A stretch of DNA of 64,000 nt, taken from Raineya sp964654605. GTDB lineage: Bacteria; Bacteroidota; Bacteroidia; Cytophagales; Thermonemataceae. Made by a program: the position numbers and the translations under genes. Every line of letters begins with the position of its first letter. Position 1 is the first letter of the stretch. The DNA lies in the NCBI GenBank assembly GCA_964654605.1, contig CAZZLW010000081.1:1-64000 (forward strand), given 5' to 3'. Under the pieces are notes generated by a model. The model saw only the letters and a list, made by a program, of their open reading frames with translations, was not told the DNA's origin and searched no databases. Below, piece after piece: positions 35,850 through 43,318 of this stretch.

Positions 35850-35880
35850 ATTTTTCAAAACAGCTTTTTAGCTTTGCTAT
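35832..35880 (+). repeat. Duplicated 3'-end/promoter segment, copy A
   Basis: These 49 nt cover the end of paralogue B and the following gap. They match 36776-36824 at 45 positions. The copy ends in TTTTTAGCTTTGCTAT, which includes TAGCTTTG, a TAnnTTTG-type -7 box (35870-35877), 34 nt upstream of the 35914 gene. Confidence 0.65.
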
Positions 35881-35913
35881 GGTACGATTGGTAATCAACA
35901 AAAATCCAAAATT

Positions 35914-36309
35914 ATGAACATCAATCAATATGAATCCCCAAATACCTCTTACTGGGGAATGAAATTGGGAAATTATTTGTTGTTATTGCACCTCAGTCAG
36001 TATTTGGCTTTTATCATTCCTTTGTTTGGTATCGCCGCACCTATTATGATGTGGGCAATGAATAAGGATAAGCATCCACTTATCGATAAGCACGGAAAAG
36101 TAATAATAAACTGGTTTTTAAGTTCATTGATTTATTACTTCGTATCTGCATTTATGGCTCTTTTTGCAATTGGTATTCCCTTCCTAATCATATTGGGGCT
36201 TATGAGCTTACTGCTTCCTATTATTGGAGCTATACAAGCAAAAGAGTTAAAAGAAAAAGTATGGAAATATCCCTTTTCAATAGAATTTCTTTCTACCCAA
36301 AATTCATAA
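35914..36309 (+). CDS. DUF4870-like membrane protein
   Basis: The 131-residue protein has three membrane helices (about 20-45, 65-90, 92-115). It carries the DUF4870 arrangement: a short polar start, helix, PIMMWAMNKDKHPLIDKHGK with the conserved His/Asp/Gly turn, then a 'INWFLSSLIYY' helix and a final PIIGAIQAKELKEKVWKYP. The family is widespread and of unknown function. The gene follows the duplicated promoter-like segment and overlaps the region just before the next secreted protein. Confidence 0.8.
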   Translation: MNINQYESPNTSYWGMKLGNYLLLLHLSQYLAFIIPLFGIAAPIMMWAMNKDKHPLIDKHGKVIINWFLSSLIYYFVSAFMALFAIGIPFLIILGLMSLLLPIIGAIQAKELKEKVWKYPFSIEFLSTQNS

Positions 36310-36314
36310 AAATT

Positions 36315-36764
36315 ATGAAAAAGCTATCGTTCATTATCCTTTTTTTACTTTTCTTAATAGGGAAAGAATCTTTGGCTCAATGTAAAGTTGATGTTTGGGA
36401 AATATCATTTTACTCGGGATATATCAATAACAAGTATCCCATAAAAATGGCAATAACGGTGATGAATGTGTATACAGATTCTGACCAAATGTATTGTGTG
36501 TATAGAGGGTATTACTATTACACCAATGTTGGGAAGAAATTATTTTTATACGGAGGATATAACCCGAATGGGTATATGGGAGCGGCTAACCCAAGAGAAG
36601 TATGGGACGATATTGTAGAAAGGGAGAACGAAGATGGCAATACAATCACAGGAATATTTTCATTCATAAGAGCAGATATAGGAGGCAACGAAATGAATGG
36701 TTACTGGCAGAAATCCATTGATAGTAATGAAAAATACCCCGTTAAACTAAAAAAGATATTTTAG
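36315..36764 (+). CDS. Secreted protein of unknown function
   Basis: The 149-residue product has a clear signal peptide (MKKLSFIILFLLFLIGKESL, cleavage after AQ-type site) and a mature domain rich in Tyr, Gly and Asn. That domain includes YCVYRGYYYYTNVGKKLFLY and a C-terminal NGYWQKSIDSNEKYPVKLKK. The strand pattern suggests a small beta sandwich or half-barrel. I do not recognise a family. ATG 36315 is chosen because it starts the signal peptide. It lies 5 nt after the DUF4870 gene, and its stop is immediately followed by the second copy of the duplicated segment. Confidence 0.65.
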   Translation: MKKLSFIILFLLFLIGKESLAQCKVDVWEISFYSGYINNKYPIKMAITVMNVYTDSDQMYCVYRGYYYYTNVGKKLFLYGGYNPNGYMGAANPREVWDDIVERENEDGNTITGIFSFIRADIGGNEMNGYWQKSIDSNEKYPVKLKKIF

Positions 36765-36775
36765 CTTTTGAGGTA

Positions 36776-36824
36776 TTACAAGGGTTGAAGTAATTTTTTC
36801 AAAAGAGCTTTTTAGCTTTGCTAT
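36776..36824 (+). repeat. Duplicated 3'-end/promoter segment, copy B
   Basis: A 45/49 match to 35832-35880. It retains the remnant of paralogue B's last codons (TACAAGGGTTGAAGTAA) although no such gene precedes it here, and the TAGCTTTG -7-like box (36814-36821) about 73 nt upstream of the 36895 gene. Confidence 0.65.
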
Positions 36825-36894
36825 AACATAGGCGTTTGCCGAAAAGCCTGAAAGAGAGTAGGCAACTGAAACTAGTAAAAATAACGTGAAAAAT

Positions 36895-37359
36895 ATGAAA
36901 AAAACAGCTTTCATTCTTGTTTTCTTTTTGGGGGTAAATTTTGCTTTTGCCCAAACTACCTGGCAGTGGAAACAGCACAACCTCAAATTTTCTTTACCTT
37001 CGGGCTTCAAGGTAAAATCAAACACAGCCAACCAGTTCCAAGCCAAAGGCGTAGGTGTTGAGTTTGATATTTTTGTTTGGCAAGACCATAAGGTTACAGC
37101 CAATAATATGAAAGATGCGTTAGTGCTTTTAGCCGATACCTATATTGATAACATTAGCCATTATGGCGAACACGACCTTGACGACTTTGAAGGGGCTTAC
37201 GTAATCGGCGACTATAAAGGCAAAAAGACCATTTTCTTTGGATTTATTGATAAAAGAGGAGGCACCAATTTCTTTGCAGAGGTTATTTTTGATGAAGACG
37301 ATGATGATGCCCTTGAGGATGCTTTCCATATCGTGGATAGCATTGATAGAATTGACTAA
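36895..37359 (+). CDS. Secreted acidic protein of unknown function
   Basis: The 154-residue protein has a signal peptide (MKKTAFILVFFLGVNFAFAQ). The mature part reads as a compact alpha/beta domain (WKQHNLKFSLPSGFKVKSNT, VGVEFDIFVWQDHKVT, GAYVIGDYKGKKTIFFGFID). Its acidic end is DEDDDDALEDAFHIVDSI. The order resembles small periplasmic 'DUF4252/lipid-binding-like' proteins, but I would not assign one. ATG 36895 is used; an in-frame GTG lies three codons earlier. Confidence 0.65.
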   Translation: MKKTAFILVFFLGVNFAFAQTTWQWKQHNLKFSLPSGFKVKSNTANQFQAKGVGVEFDIFVWQDHKVTANNMKDALVLLADTYIDNISHYGEHDLDDFEGAYVIGDYKGKKTIFFGFIDKRGGTNFFAEVIFDEDDDDALEDAFHIVDSIDRID

Positions 37360-37376
37360 ACTGCTACCTTAATCTT

Positions 37377-37408
37377 GGCGAAATCACGAGTAAAAACGTG
37401 GTTTCGCC
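37377..37408 (+). other. Stable hairpin between two island genes
   Basis: GGCGAAATCACG (37377-37388) pairs with CGTGGTTTCGCC (37397-37408), 12 pairs with one G-T wobble and an 8-nt loop. No T run follows. It could be a processing or attenuation element, or an insertion-site relic. Confidence 0.45.
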
Positions 37409-37457
37409 GCTAATTCCTACTAATTCCTATTTCTTAACCTTAAAAATCAATAATTTT

Positions 37458-38093
37458 ATGCTAAAACAAATCTTTGCTATTGTTTCTGTTGCGATGCTTC
37501 TTTCTGCTTGCGGACAAAAAAGCGAAAAAGGTGCTTGGTCGGAAAAAGATAAAGGCGACTTCAAGAAAGGTTGCTTGCAAGCTTATGATGAAAAATTAGC
37601 CAAAGAAGAGTTTTTCAAAGTTATGGGTATTGCAAAAGACGATTTTGTAAAAGTTTGCGATTGTAGTATTCAAAAGTTAGAAGCAACCTATGCCCCACAA
37701 GACATCATCAAAGGCGATAAACTTTCTGATGATGCTCAAAAGCTAATGGATAAATGCTTTGTTGAAAACTTTGTTGGTGAAAAAGGTGCTTGGAAACCCA
37801 AATTCAAAGAAATTGTAAGCAAGCAAATGGAAGAAATGACCGTAAAGAAAGCCCACTCTGACGAAGAAAAAGCCATTTTGCAAACACTCGGGCAATGCAT
37901 GTTGGAAAAAGTTGAAAAAGAGTTTGAAATAGCTGATGTAATGAGCAACACTGTTTCAAATGCTTCTATGGGAAAAATAGAATCTATTGCGGAAAATTGT
38001 GCCGTAGAATTAAAATTGGGTATGGATATTCTGGGAGTAGTATTTGAAAAAGCCGCACAGGAACAAGAAAATCAACCTACCGAAGGGAAATAG
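37458..38093 (+). CDS. Cys-containing lipoprotein of unknown function
   Basis: The 211-residue product has a lipoprotein signal (MLKQIFAIVSVAMLLSACGQ, Cys-18) and a fully helical, Lys/Glu-rich mature part. Cys residues recur at regular points (KGCLQAYDEK, KVCDCSIQKLE, MDKCFVENF, GQCMLEKVE, ENCAVELK). The two halves look alike (each 'C-x(4-10)-...-CxC/C... helix'), suggesting an internal duplication with disulphide-paired helices. ATG 37458 starts the signal peptide. A strong terminator follows at 38127-38163. No family is recognised. Confidence 0.65.
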   Translation: MLKQIFAIVSVAMLLSACGQKSEKGAWSEKDKGDFKKGCLQAYDEKLAKEEFFKVMGIAKDDFVKVCDCSIQKLEATYAPQDIIKGDKLSDDAQKLMDKCFVENFVGEKGAWKPKFKEIVSKQMEEMTVKKAHSDEEKAILQTLGQCMLEKVEKEFEIADVMSNTVSNASMGKIESIAENCAVELKLGMDILGVVFEKAAQEQENQPTEGK

Positions 38094-38126
38094 GCACTCA
38101 AATATTTCAAAACTGAATGAGAAAGA

Positions 38127-38163
38127 CGACATTATCGTTTTTGATGATAATGTCGCTTTTTTT
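38127..38163 (+). terminator. Terminator of the island's last gene, overlapping the next promoter
   Basis: CGACATTATC (38127-38136) / GATAATGTCG (38146-38155) is a perfect 10-bp stem with a 9-nt loop, followed by C and seven T. The loop holds the TTTG of the next promoter. Confidence 0.85.
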
Positions 38164-38170
38164 ATCTTTG
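38140..38170 (+). promoter_or_regulatory. Promoter of the TrmH-family gene
   Basis: TTTG (38140-38143), 19 nt, TATCTTTG (38163-38170). It is nested inside the upstream terminator. The TTG start codon at 38187 is only 16 nt beyond the -7 box. Confidence 0.6.
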
Positions 38171-38186
38171 CAAGAAAAAAATAGTT

Positions 38187-38999
38187 TTGACCGAAATCAT
38201 CACTTCTTTACAAAATCCGAAGATTAAGCAAATTTTGCGTTTGCAAGAAAAAGCCGCTGAACGCAAAAAGCAAAAGCTAACGCTTGTTGAAGGGAAAATA
38301 GAAATTGGAATAGCTATTAGTGCTTCGGTGGCTATTCAAAGCGTTTTTTATTTGCAAAGCAAAGAAAGTGAAGTAAAAAATTTCTTTGCAGGGAAATTAC
38401 CCAAACATACGCAAACACATTTTTGGGCTGTTTCGGAAAATGTATTCACCAAAATTGCTTATCGTGAAAATAGCTTTGGAGCGGTTTGCGTGGTGCAAAC
38501 ACCTGAAAATACTCTGCAAAACCTTGCCTTATCTGAAAATGCTTTGGTTTTGGTGCTGGAAAATGTAGAAAAACCGGGAAATTTGGGGGCTATTCTTCGT
38601 ACAGCCGATGCGGCAGGAGTAGAGGCAATTTTTCTGTGCAATCCACAAACCGATTTATTCAATCCGAATGTAGTAAGGGCAAGTTTGGGCTGTATTTTTA
38701 CCCAAAAAGTAATCACTTGCACCAATCAGGAAGCCTTTGATTTTTTAGCAAAAAGGAATTTTCAGTTGCTTGCTACGGCACTAACGGCTTCGGTGCCTTA
38801 CACAAGTATTGACTACCGCCAGCCCACTGCTATCGTAATGGGGACAGAAGCCACAGGGCTTACCCCTTTTTGGTTGGAAAAATCTCATCAAAACATCATT
38901 ATTCCAATGCGAGGCAAAATTGACTCAATGAATGTATCCGTTTCGGCGGCGATAGTTGTTTTTGAGGCAATCAGGCAAAGAGAATTAGGAGTTGGCTAA
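38187..38999 (+). CDS. TrmH-family (SpoU) 2'-O-ribose RNA methyltransferase
   Basis: SPOUT enzymes methylate ribose 2'-OH groups in rRNA or tRNA with SAM bound in a trefoil knot. The 270-residue protein has an N-terminal L30e-like substrate domain (ITSLQNPKIKQILRLQEKAA). The three SpoU motifs follow: VLENVEKPGNLGAILRTADA, VIPM-like IVMGTEATGLTPFWL, and IIPMRGKIDSMNVSVSAAIV. The start is a TTG at 38187, since no ATG precedes LQNPK. The 3' end overlaps the convergent plsC gene by 15 nt. Confidence 0.9.
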   Translation: MTEIITSLQNPKIKQILRLQEKAAERKKQKLTLVEGKIEIGIAISASVAIQSVFYLQSKESEVKNFFAGKLPKHTQTHFWAVSENVFTKIAYRENSFGAVCVVQTPENTLQNLALSENALVLVLENVEKPGNLGAILRTADAAGVEAIFLCNPQTDLFNPNVVRASLGCIFTQKVITCTNQEAFDFLAKRNFQLLATALTASVPYTSIDYRQPTAIVMGTEATGLTPFWLEKSHQNIIIPMRGKIDSMNVSVSAAIVVFEAIRQRELGVG

Positions 39000-39785
39000 C
39001 TCTTTGCGTATCATATTCTCGCAGTGCTGTAAAAGACTTTCTGCATTAGGGAAATCTTTTTGCCAAAGAGGTGGGAATATTTTTACTCGCATAGTGGCAA
39101 AAGGTTCAATAGGCATACGTTTCACTGTCCAGAAATTTTCCAGAGCAATGGGGATAATAGGGGCTTCAGGCAAAATTTCGCAGAGTTTTGCAAAACCAGC
39201 AGTTTTGAAAGGGCGTACCTCGTTGCTATAACGATTGCGAGTGCCTTCGGGGTAAATATATGCCGCCCAATTGTTTTTTTTCACCTTCCAAGCAAAATCT
39301 TCAATAGATTTCAAAGCATTTACCTTTTGACTTCTATCAATTACGCCGTGTCCGCCATAGCGAATATTCCACGAAACGCTTGGTATCCAATAGGCAAGCT
39401 CTTTTTTGGCAATATATTTAAGATGATGAGAGGTTTTGCTGAAAAGATAGCCCAAACACGCAATCTCGTATTCGCTCTGATGATTGCTAACTACAATGAT
39501 AGGAGTATTTTCAGGGAGATTCTGTAAAACTTCTAAGCCTTCAAGGCGGGTTTTCGTGCCAATTAGAAGCGTAGAACGCCACACCAAACCCATCATTGCG
39601 TGGCTAATGAGCATATACGATTTATAACCAAAAAGCGAAAAAATAACGTGGAGCGGGTGAAAGACAAGAATAATAAGCAAAAAAACAAGCAGTTGAATAG
39701 CAGTCAGTCCCCAAGCGATAATTTTTTGGGATAATGAGTGGTCGGCGGTGTTTTCGTACTCTAATGCGTCTGAAAGAGAAGTCAT
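38985..39785 (-). CDS. plsC: 1-acyl-sn-glycerol-3-phosphate acyltransferase (PlsC family)
   Basis: PlsC acylates lysophosphatidic acid at sn-2 in phospholipid synthesis at the inner membrane. The 266 residues contain one or two N-terminal membrane helices (AIQLLVFLLIILVFHPLHVI) and block I VVSNHQSEYEIACLG. Here the usual HX4D is HX4E, a tolerated variant. Block II-like GGHGVIDRSQKV, block III YPEGTRNRYS and block IV APIIPIALENFW follow. ATG 39783-39785 (MTSLSDALEY) is chosen; a longer in-frame extension from a TTG would run into the divergent oxidase gene. The 3' end overlaps the TrmH gene. Confidence 0.9.
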   Translation of the reverse strand: MTSLSDALEYENTADHSLSQKIIAWGLTAIQLLVFLLIILVFHPLHVIFSLFGYKSYMLISHAMMGLVWRSTLLIGTKTRLEGLEVLQNLPENTPIIVVSNHQSEYEIACLGYLFSKTSHHLKYIAKKELAYWIPSVSWNIRYGGHGVIDRSQKVNALKSIEDFAWKVKKNNWAAYIYPEGTRNRYSNEVRPFKTAGFAKLCEILPEAPIIPIALENFWTVKRMPIEPFATMRVKIFPPLWQKDFPNAESLLQHCENMIRKELANS

Positions 39786-39854
39786 TTTCAAACAATTTTG
39801 CCCAAAGATAGTTAAATTTTTTGATTTTTTGTAATTTTGCCAAAAAATATAGCA

Positions 39855-40481
39855 ATGCAAACAACTTCCTTTGAAAACCAGCCCGTTAATTTTTATGAAG
39901 AACCCGAAGAGGTTTTTTCAATGAACCCCAAAAAGTTTATGCTTTGGCTTTTTGTGGTGAGTATCACAATGATTTTCGCTTCGCTTACCAGTGCCTATAT
40001 CTACAAGCAATCCGATAAAGACGCTTGGATAACCTTCGATTTGCCCGAGGTATTGCTGTATAGTACGATTGTAATTGTGGTAAGCAGTATATTTATGCAA
40101 CTATCATATCATTTTGCCAAAAAAGATGAAATTGGCAAACTCAAAGCAAATTTATTTATTACGGCGATTTTGGGAATAACTTTCTTAGTAATGCAGTGGG
40201 AAGGTTGGGTAAAATTGGTACAAATGGGGATTTTTGTAGGTGGTGTGGATAGAATGGGAAACCCCGTGAGTCCTGCGGGTTCTTTTGTGTACGTGCTAAT
40301 GGGTTTGCACGCTTTTCACCTCATTACGGGATTGATTTTCTTATTGAATGTAACTTGGAGTGCTTTTCGTTTCAAGGTACATAAAAAGGCAATGCTCAAA
40401 ATAGAACTTTGCAATATTTATTGGCACTTTTTAGGAGGCTTGTGGGTATATTTGTATCTTTTTATGAGCTTGAACCGATAA
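39855..40481 (+). CDS. Haem-copper oxidase subunit III-like protein
   Basis: This 208-residue protein has five membrane helices and subunit III features: VGGVDRMGNPVSPAGSFVYV, LMGLHAFHLITGLIFLL (His in the lipid-contact helix) and CNIYWHFLGGLWVYLYLFM near the end. It belongs to the terminal oxidase complex of the respiratory chain. Together with the larger subunit III and the small subunit IV next door it forms the usual Bacteroidota caa3-type tail; subunits I and II are not in the window. TAATTTTG at 39832-39839 is a possible -7 box 16 nt before the ATG. Confidence 0.88.
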   Translation: MQTTSFENQPVNFYEEPEEVFSMNPKKFMLWLFVVSITMIFASLTSAYIYKQSDKDAWITFDLPEVLLYSTIVIVVSSIFMQLSYHFAKKDEIGKLKANLFITAILGITFLVMQWEGWVKLVQMGIFVGGVDRMGNPVSPAGSFVYVLMGLHAFHLITGLIFLLNVTWSAFRFKVHKKAMLKIELCNIYWHFLGGLWVYLYLFMSLNR

Positions 40482-40562
40482 AATCCAAAATTTTACTTGC
40501 AAATTTCATTTGTTTGGTTTTTATTTGTGGTGAAATAATAGACAAAAACAACTCATAAAAAT

Positions 40563-41375
40563 ATGGCACATTCAGCTACTGCAACAGAAACAAACTCAAA
40601 AACAGGACTTTGGTTTGGAGGTAAAGAGCCATTCAAAGCCAGCTACGGAAAGCTAATGATGTGGTATTTCTTACTCTCTGATGCTTTTACTTTTTCGGGG
40701 CTACTGGTGGCTTATGCGGTGTTACGCTTCACAAAAACCGGTTATTATGAATCTGACTACGCCAAGCAATTTGCATCTATAAAAGAGGCAGGTGAAAAAT
40801 TCGTAACTTCTGCTGATTATTGGCCTATCCCTGAAAGAATTTTTGATGCTTTTCCTTTCTTTCACGGTCAGCATTTACCACTGGTCTTTGTAGGTCTGAT
40901 GACCTTCATTCTGATTATGAGTAGTGTAACGATGGTGCTTGCCGTAGAGGCAGGGCATCGCCGCCATAGAGCCGATGTAGAAAAATGGATGCTTTGGACA
41001 ATTTTAGGTGGTTTGACTTTCTTGGGCTGTCAGGCTTGGGAATGGACACACTTCATTACAGGTACAGATAAGGGTGCAGTACGTGATGTATGGATGAATG
41101 GCGAGTGGGTAAAGCAAACCATTCACGGTGCCAATCTCTTTATCAATGAATACGGACCTGCTCCTTTTGCCTTTTGCTTCTTTACCATTACAGGTTTTCA
41201 CGGATTCCACGTATTTAGTGGTGTTCTTATCAATATAATTGTGTTCTACAATGTGGCAATGGGTATCTACGACCGACCTGGTAGAAACTACGAAATGGTT
41301 GAAAAAGTAGGTTTGTATTGGCACTTTGTAGATTTAGTTTGGGTATTTGTATTTACGTTCTTTTATTTGGTGTAA
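40563..41375 (+). CDS. Cytochrome c oxidase subunit III
   Basis: The 270-residue protein has seven predicted membrane helices with the family elements GKLMMWYFLLSDAFTFSGLL, GLMTFILIMSSVTMVLAVEA, TILGGLTFLGCQAWEWTHFI, FCFFTITGFHGFHVFSGVLI and VGLYWHFVDLVWVFVFTFFY. The final WHFVDxVW is diagnostic. It stabilises the catalytic subunit and a proton entry site in the cytochrome oxidase. It lies 81 nt after the shorter subunit III gene and 27 nt before subunit IV. Confidence 0.94.
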   Translation: MAHSATATETNSKTGLWFGGKEPFKASYGKLMMWYFLLSDAFTFSGLLVAYAVLRFTKTGYYESDYAKQFASIKEAGEKFVTSADYWPIPERIFDAFPFFHGQHLPLVFVGLMTFILIMSSVTMVLAVEAGHRRHRADVEKWMLWTILGGLTFLGCQAWEWTHFITGTDKGAVRDVWMNGEWVKQTIHGANLFINEYGPAPFAFCFFTITGFHGFHVFSGVLINIIVFYNVAMGIYDRPGRNYEMVEKVGLYWHFVDLVWVFVFTFFYLV

Positions 41376-41402
41376 TTTGTGTAATTAAAAGTTTTGAGAA
41401 AT

Positions 41403-41741
41403 ATGGCATACGCTTATGAAAATGTACCTCCCGGAGAGTACCCTAAACCACAGACCAAAGTTATTTGGAAAACGTTTTGGATTTTATTCTTCATCACGGC
41501 TTTAGAGTTTTTACTTGCCTTTACTATGCCCACAGGAGGCTTACGTACTACTATTTTCGTACTGATGACTCTCGTGAAGGCTTTCTACATTGTAGCCGAG
41601 TTTATGCACCTTAAACACGAGGTAAAAGGGCTTGTGTATGCAATTCTTGTGCCTACTATCTTTGTCATTTGGCTTATTGGGGCAATGTTCATTGAGGGTG
41701 GCTCTATTTATGATTTGGTCTATAATCTTTACAAAAAATAG
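41403..41741 (+). CDS. Cytochrome c oxidase subunit IV family protein
   Basis: The 112-residue protein has three membrane helices (FWILFFITALEFLLAF, LRTTIFVLMTLVKAFYIVAE, LVYAILVPTIFVIWLIGAMF) and the conserved EFMHLKHEVKG between helices two and three, typical of bacterial COX4/prokaryotic subunit IV. It is a small accessory subunit. ATG 41403 is used; two upstream codons are unlikely to be translated. The gene closes the oxidase operon and is followed by a strong terminator. Confidence 0.9.
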   Translation: MAYAYENVPPGEYPKPQTKVIWKTFWILFFITALEFLLAFTMPTGGLRTTIFVLMTLVKAFYIVAEFMHLKHEVKGLVYAILVPTIFVIWLIGAMFIEGGSIYDLVYNLYKK

Positions 41742-41756
41742 TAAAATAAACCAATT

Positions 41757-41804
41757 TGCAAACCTACAAGAGAATGTACTCGGAGTAGGTTTGCATTTTT
41801 TTTT
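41757..41804 (+). terminator. Terminator of the oxidase operon
   Basis: TGCAAACCTAC (41757-41767) / GTAGGTTTGCA (41785-41795), an 11-bp perfect stem with a 17-nt loop, followed by nine T. Confidence 0.88.
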
Positions 41805-41812
41805 GACTAAAA

Positions 41813-41844
41813 TTTGCATATTTTAGAAAAAGTTTCTACTTTTG
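41813..41844 (+). promoter_or_regulatory. Promoter of tRNA-Ser
   Basis: TTTG (41813-41816), a 20-nt spacer, TACTTTTG (41837-41844): exact at both boxes, 30 nt before the tRNA 5' end. Confidence 0.7.
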
Positions 41845-41874
41845 CACTCGCAAATACAGAAAAAACGCATTTTC

Positions 41875-41961
41875 AGAGGGATGGCAGAGTGGTCGATTGC
41901 GGCGGTCTTGAAAACCGCAGACCTCTTGCGGGGTCCGGGGGTTCGAATCCCTCTCCCTCTA
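41875..41961 (+). tRNA. tRNA-Ser (anticodon TGA)
   Basis: An 87-nt class II tRNA: acceptor AGAGGGA/TCCCTCT, anticodon loop CTTGAAA in GCGGT/ACCGC stems, a long variable arm (GACCTCTTGCGGGGTC), T arm GGGGGTTCGAATCCCTC. The base after the acceptor is A (41961), whereas Ser tRNAs normally have G. CCA is not encoded. Confidence 0.95.
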
Positions 41962-41964
41962 CCC

Positions 41965-41998
41965 AAAAGCCTCAAAGTTCAGCTTTTGAGGCTTTTTT
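41965..41998 (+). terminator. Terminator of tRNA-Ser
   Basis: AAAAGCCTCAAA (41965-41976) pairs with the TTTTGAGGCTTTT segment around 41984-41996 with a short loop, then T residues. Confidence 0.8.
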
Positions 41999-42202
41999 CT
42001 TTTTTATGGTACAATTTTAAGTACAAACTTCTTCCCAAACAAAACATTTTCCTTCCGCTGTTGGTATATGAAACGGGCAATTTTACTTACCAAATGTTCA
42101 GCAAAAAAACAGCATTAAGATTTGATTTTCCCTAAAAATTGCCTTAAATTCGTAACTGCTTTGTCATTTTTTAGTCATAACTCAAACAAAACAAAATATC
42201 TT

Positions 42203-43192
42203 ATGAATCAAGCAGAAATGGCTTTCAACGAACCCCTTTTGCAAGAAAACAAAAACCGCTTCGTGTTGTTCCCTATCAAATATTTTGATATTTGGGAAAT
42301 GTACAAAAAATCGGTTGCTAATTTTTGGGTTGCCGAAGAGATTGATTTCGCCCAAGATGTCAAAGAATGGGATACCAAACTCAACGACAATGAGAGGCAC
42401 TTCATTTCTCACGTTTTGGCATTTTTTGCCGCCAGCGATGGTATCGTGAATGAAAATCTTGCTATCAATTTCATCAACGAAGTGCAAATTCCCGAAGCTA
42501 AATGCTTCTACGGCTTTCAGATAATGATGGAAAATATCCATTCAGAAACCTACTCTCTAATGATTGATACCTACATCAAGGATAGCAAGCAGAAAGATTT
42601 CTTGCTCAATGCTATTCACAACATTCCTTGTGTAGGCAAAAAAGCAGATTGGGCTTTGCGTTGGATAACCAATGGCTCATTTGTAGAACGCTTGGTTGCC
42701 TTTGCGGCAGTAGAAGGTATTTTCTTTTCGGGCAGTTTTTGCTCTATTTTTTGGCTCAAAAATCGCGGACTTATGCCCGGACTTACTTTTTCCAACGAGC
42801 TTATTTCTCGTGATGAAGGTTTGCACTGCGATTTTGCTTGCTTGCTTTATACCAAGCACGTACAGAATAAATTGCCCAAAGAAAAAGTCTTGGAAATTAT
42901 TACTGATGCTGTAAAAATTGAGCAAGAGTTTGTTACAGATGCCCTGCCTGTAAATTTGATAGGTATGAATGCCGATTTGATGAACCAATATATTGAATTT
43001 GTTGCAGATAGATTATTAGTAGCTTTGGGCTATGAGAAAATTTACAACGTAAGCAATCCGTTCCCTTTTATGGAAATGATTTCTTTGCAAGGAAAAACCA
43101 ATTTCTTTGAAAAACGTGTAGGCGACTATCAGAAAGCAGGGGTAATGGCTTCCAAAGAAAAACAAGTATTTTCTACTGACGAAGACTTTTAG
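42203..43192 (+). CDS. nrdB: Ribonucleotide reductase small (R2) subunit, eukaryote-like class Ia
   Basis: R2 houses the di-iron tyrosyl radical that starts ribonucleotide reduction in the large subunit. The 329-residue protein reads like eukaryotic R2. It has NERHFISHVLAFFAASDGIV and NENLAINF with metal ligands, then KCFYGFQIMMENIHSETYSL with the likely radical Tyr-103. EGIFFSGSFCSIFWLKNRGL, DEGLHCDFACLLY, and the C-terminal R1-docking tail QVFSTDEDF follow. ATG 42203 begins MNQAEMAFNEPLL; upstream in-frame codons cross a poorly coding gap. No nrdA is adjacent. I saw no clear promoter or NrdR box in the 204-nt gap after tRNA-Ser. Confidence 0.95.
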   Translation: MNQAEMAFNEPLLQENKNRFVLFPIKYFDIWEMYKKSVANFWVAEEIDFAQDVKEWDTKLNDNERHFISHVLAFFAASDGIVNENLAINFINEVQIPEAKCFYGFQIMMENIHSETYSLMIDTYIKDSKQKDFLLNAIHNIPCVGKKADWALRWITNGSFVERLVAFAAVEGIFFSGSFCSIFWLKNRGLMPGLTFSNELISRDEGLHCDFACLLYTKHVQNKLPKEKVLEIITDAVKIEQEFVTDALPVNLIGMNADLMNQYIEFVADRLLVALGYEKIYNVSNPFPFMEMISLQGKTNFFEKRVGDYQKAGVMASKEKQVFSTDEDF

Positions 43193-43212
43193 AAAATCCA
43201 TACCCAAAAGAG

Positions 43213-43252
43213 AGCCTCAAATGCTTGACTGCGTTTGGGGCTTTATTTTTTT
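43213..43252 (+). terminator. Terminator of nrdB
   Basis: AGCCTCAAATGC (43213-43224) pairs with GCGTTTGGGGCT (43231-43242) including two wobbles, and TTATTTTTTT follows. Confidence 0.75.
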
Positions 43253-43264
43253 GAGGCTATCGGA

Positions 43265-43294
43265 TTTGGGTTTCATTAAATTTTGCTAATATTG
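43265..43294 (+). promoter_or_regulatory. Candidate promoter of accC
   Basis: TTTG (43265-43268), 18 nt, TAATATTG (43287-43294), the same -7 variant as tRNA-Asn, 24 nt before the ATG. Confidence 0.4.
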
Positions 43295-43318
43295 CCTAAT
43301 TTCCCAAAACAAAAAAGT

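Noticed and set aside
38985..39785. HX4E in place of HX4D in PlsC as evidence of inactivity
   Set aside because: Acidic substitution at this position is tolerated in some acyltransferases and the other blocks are intact.
42000..42202. NrdR box or riboswitch upstream of nrdB
   Set aside because: No paired NrdR-type repeats and no conserved riboswitch core could be found by eye; only AT-rich sequence is present.
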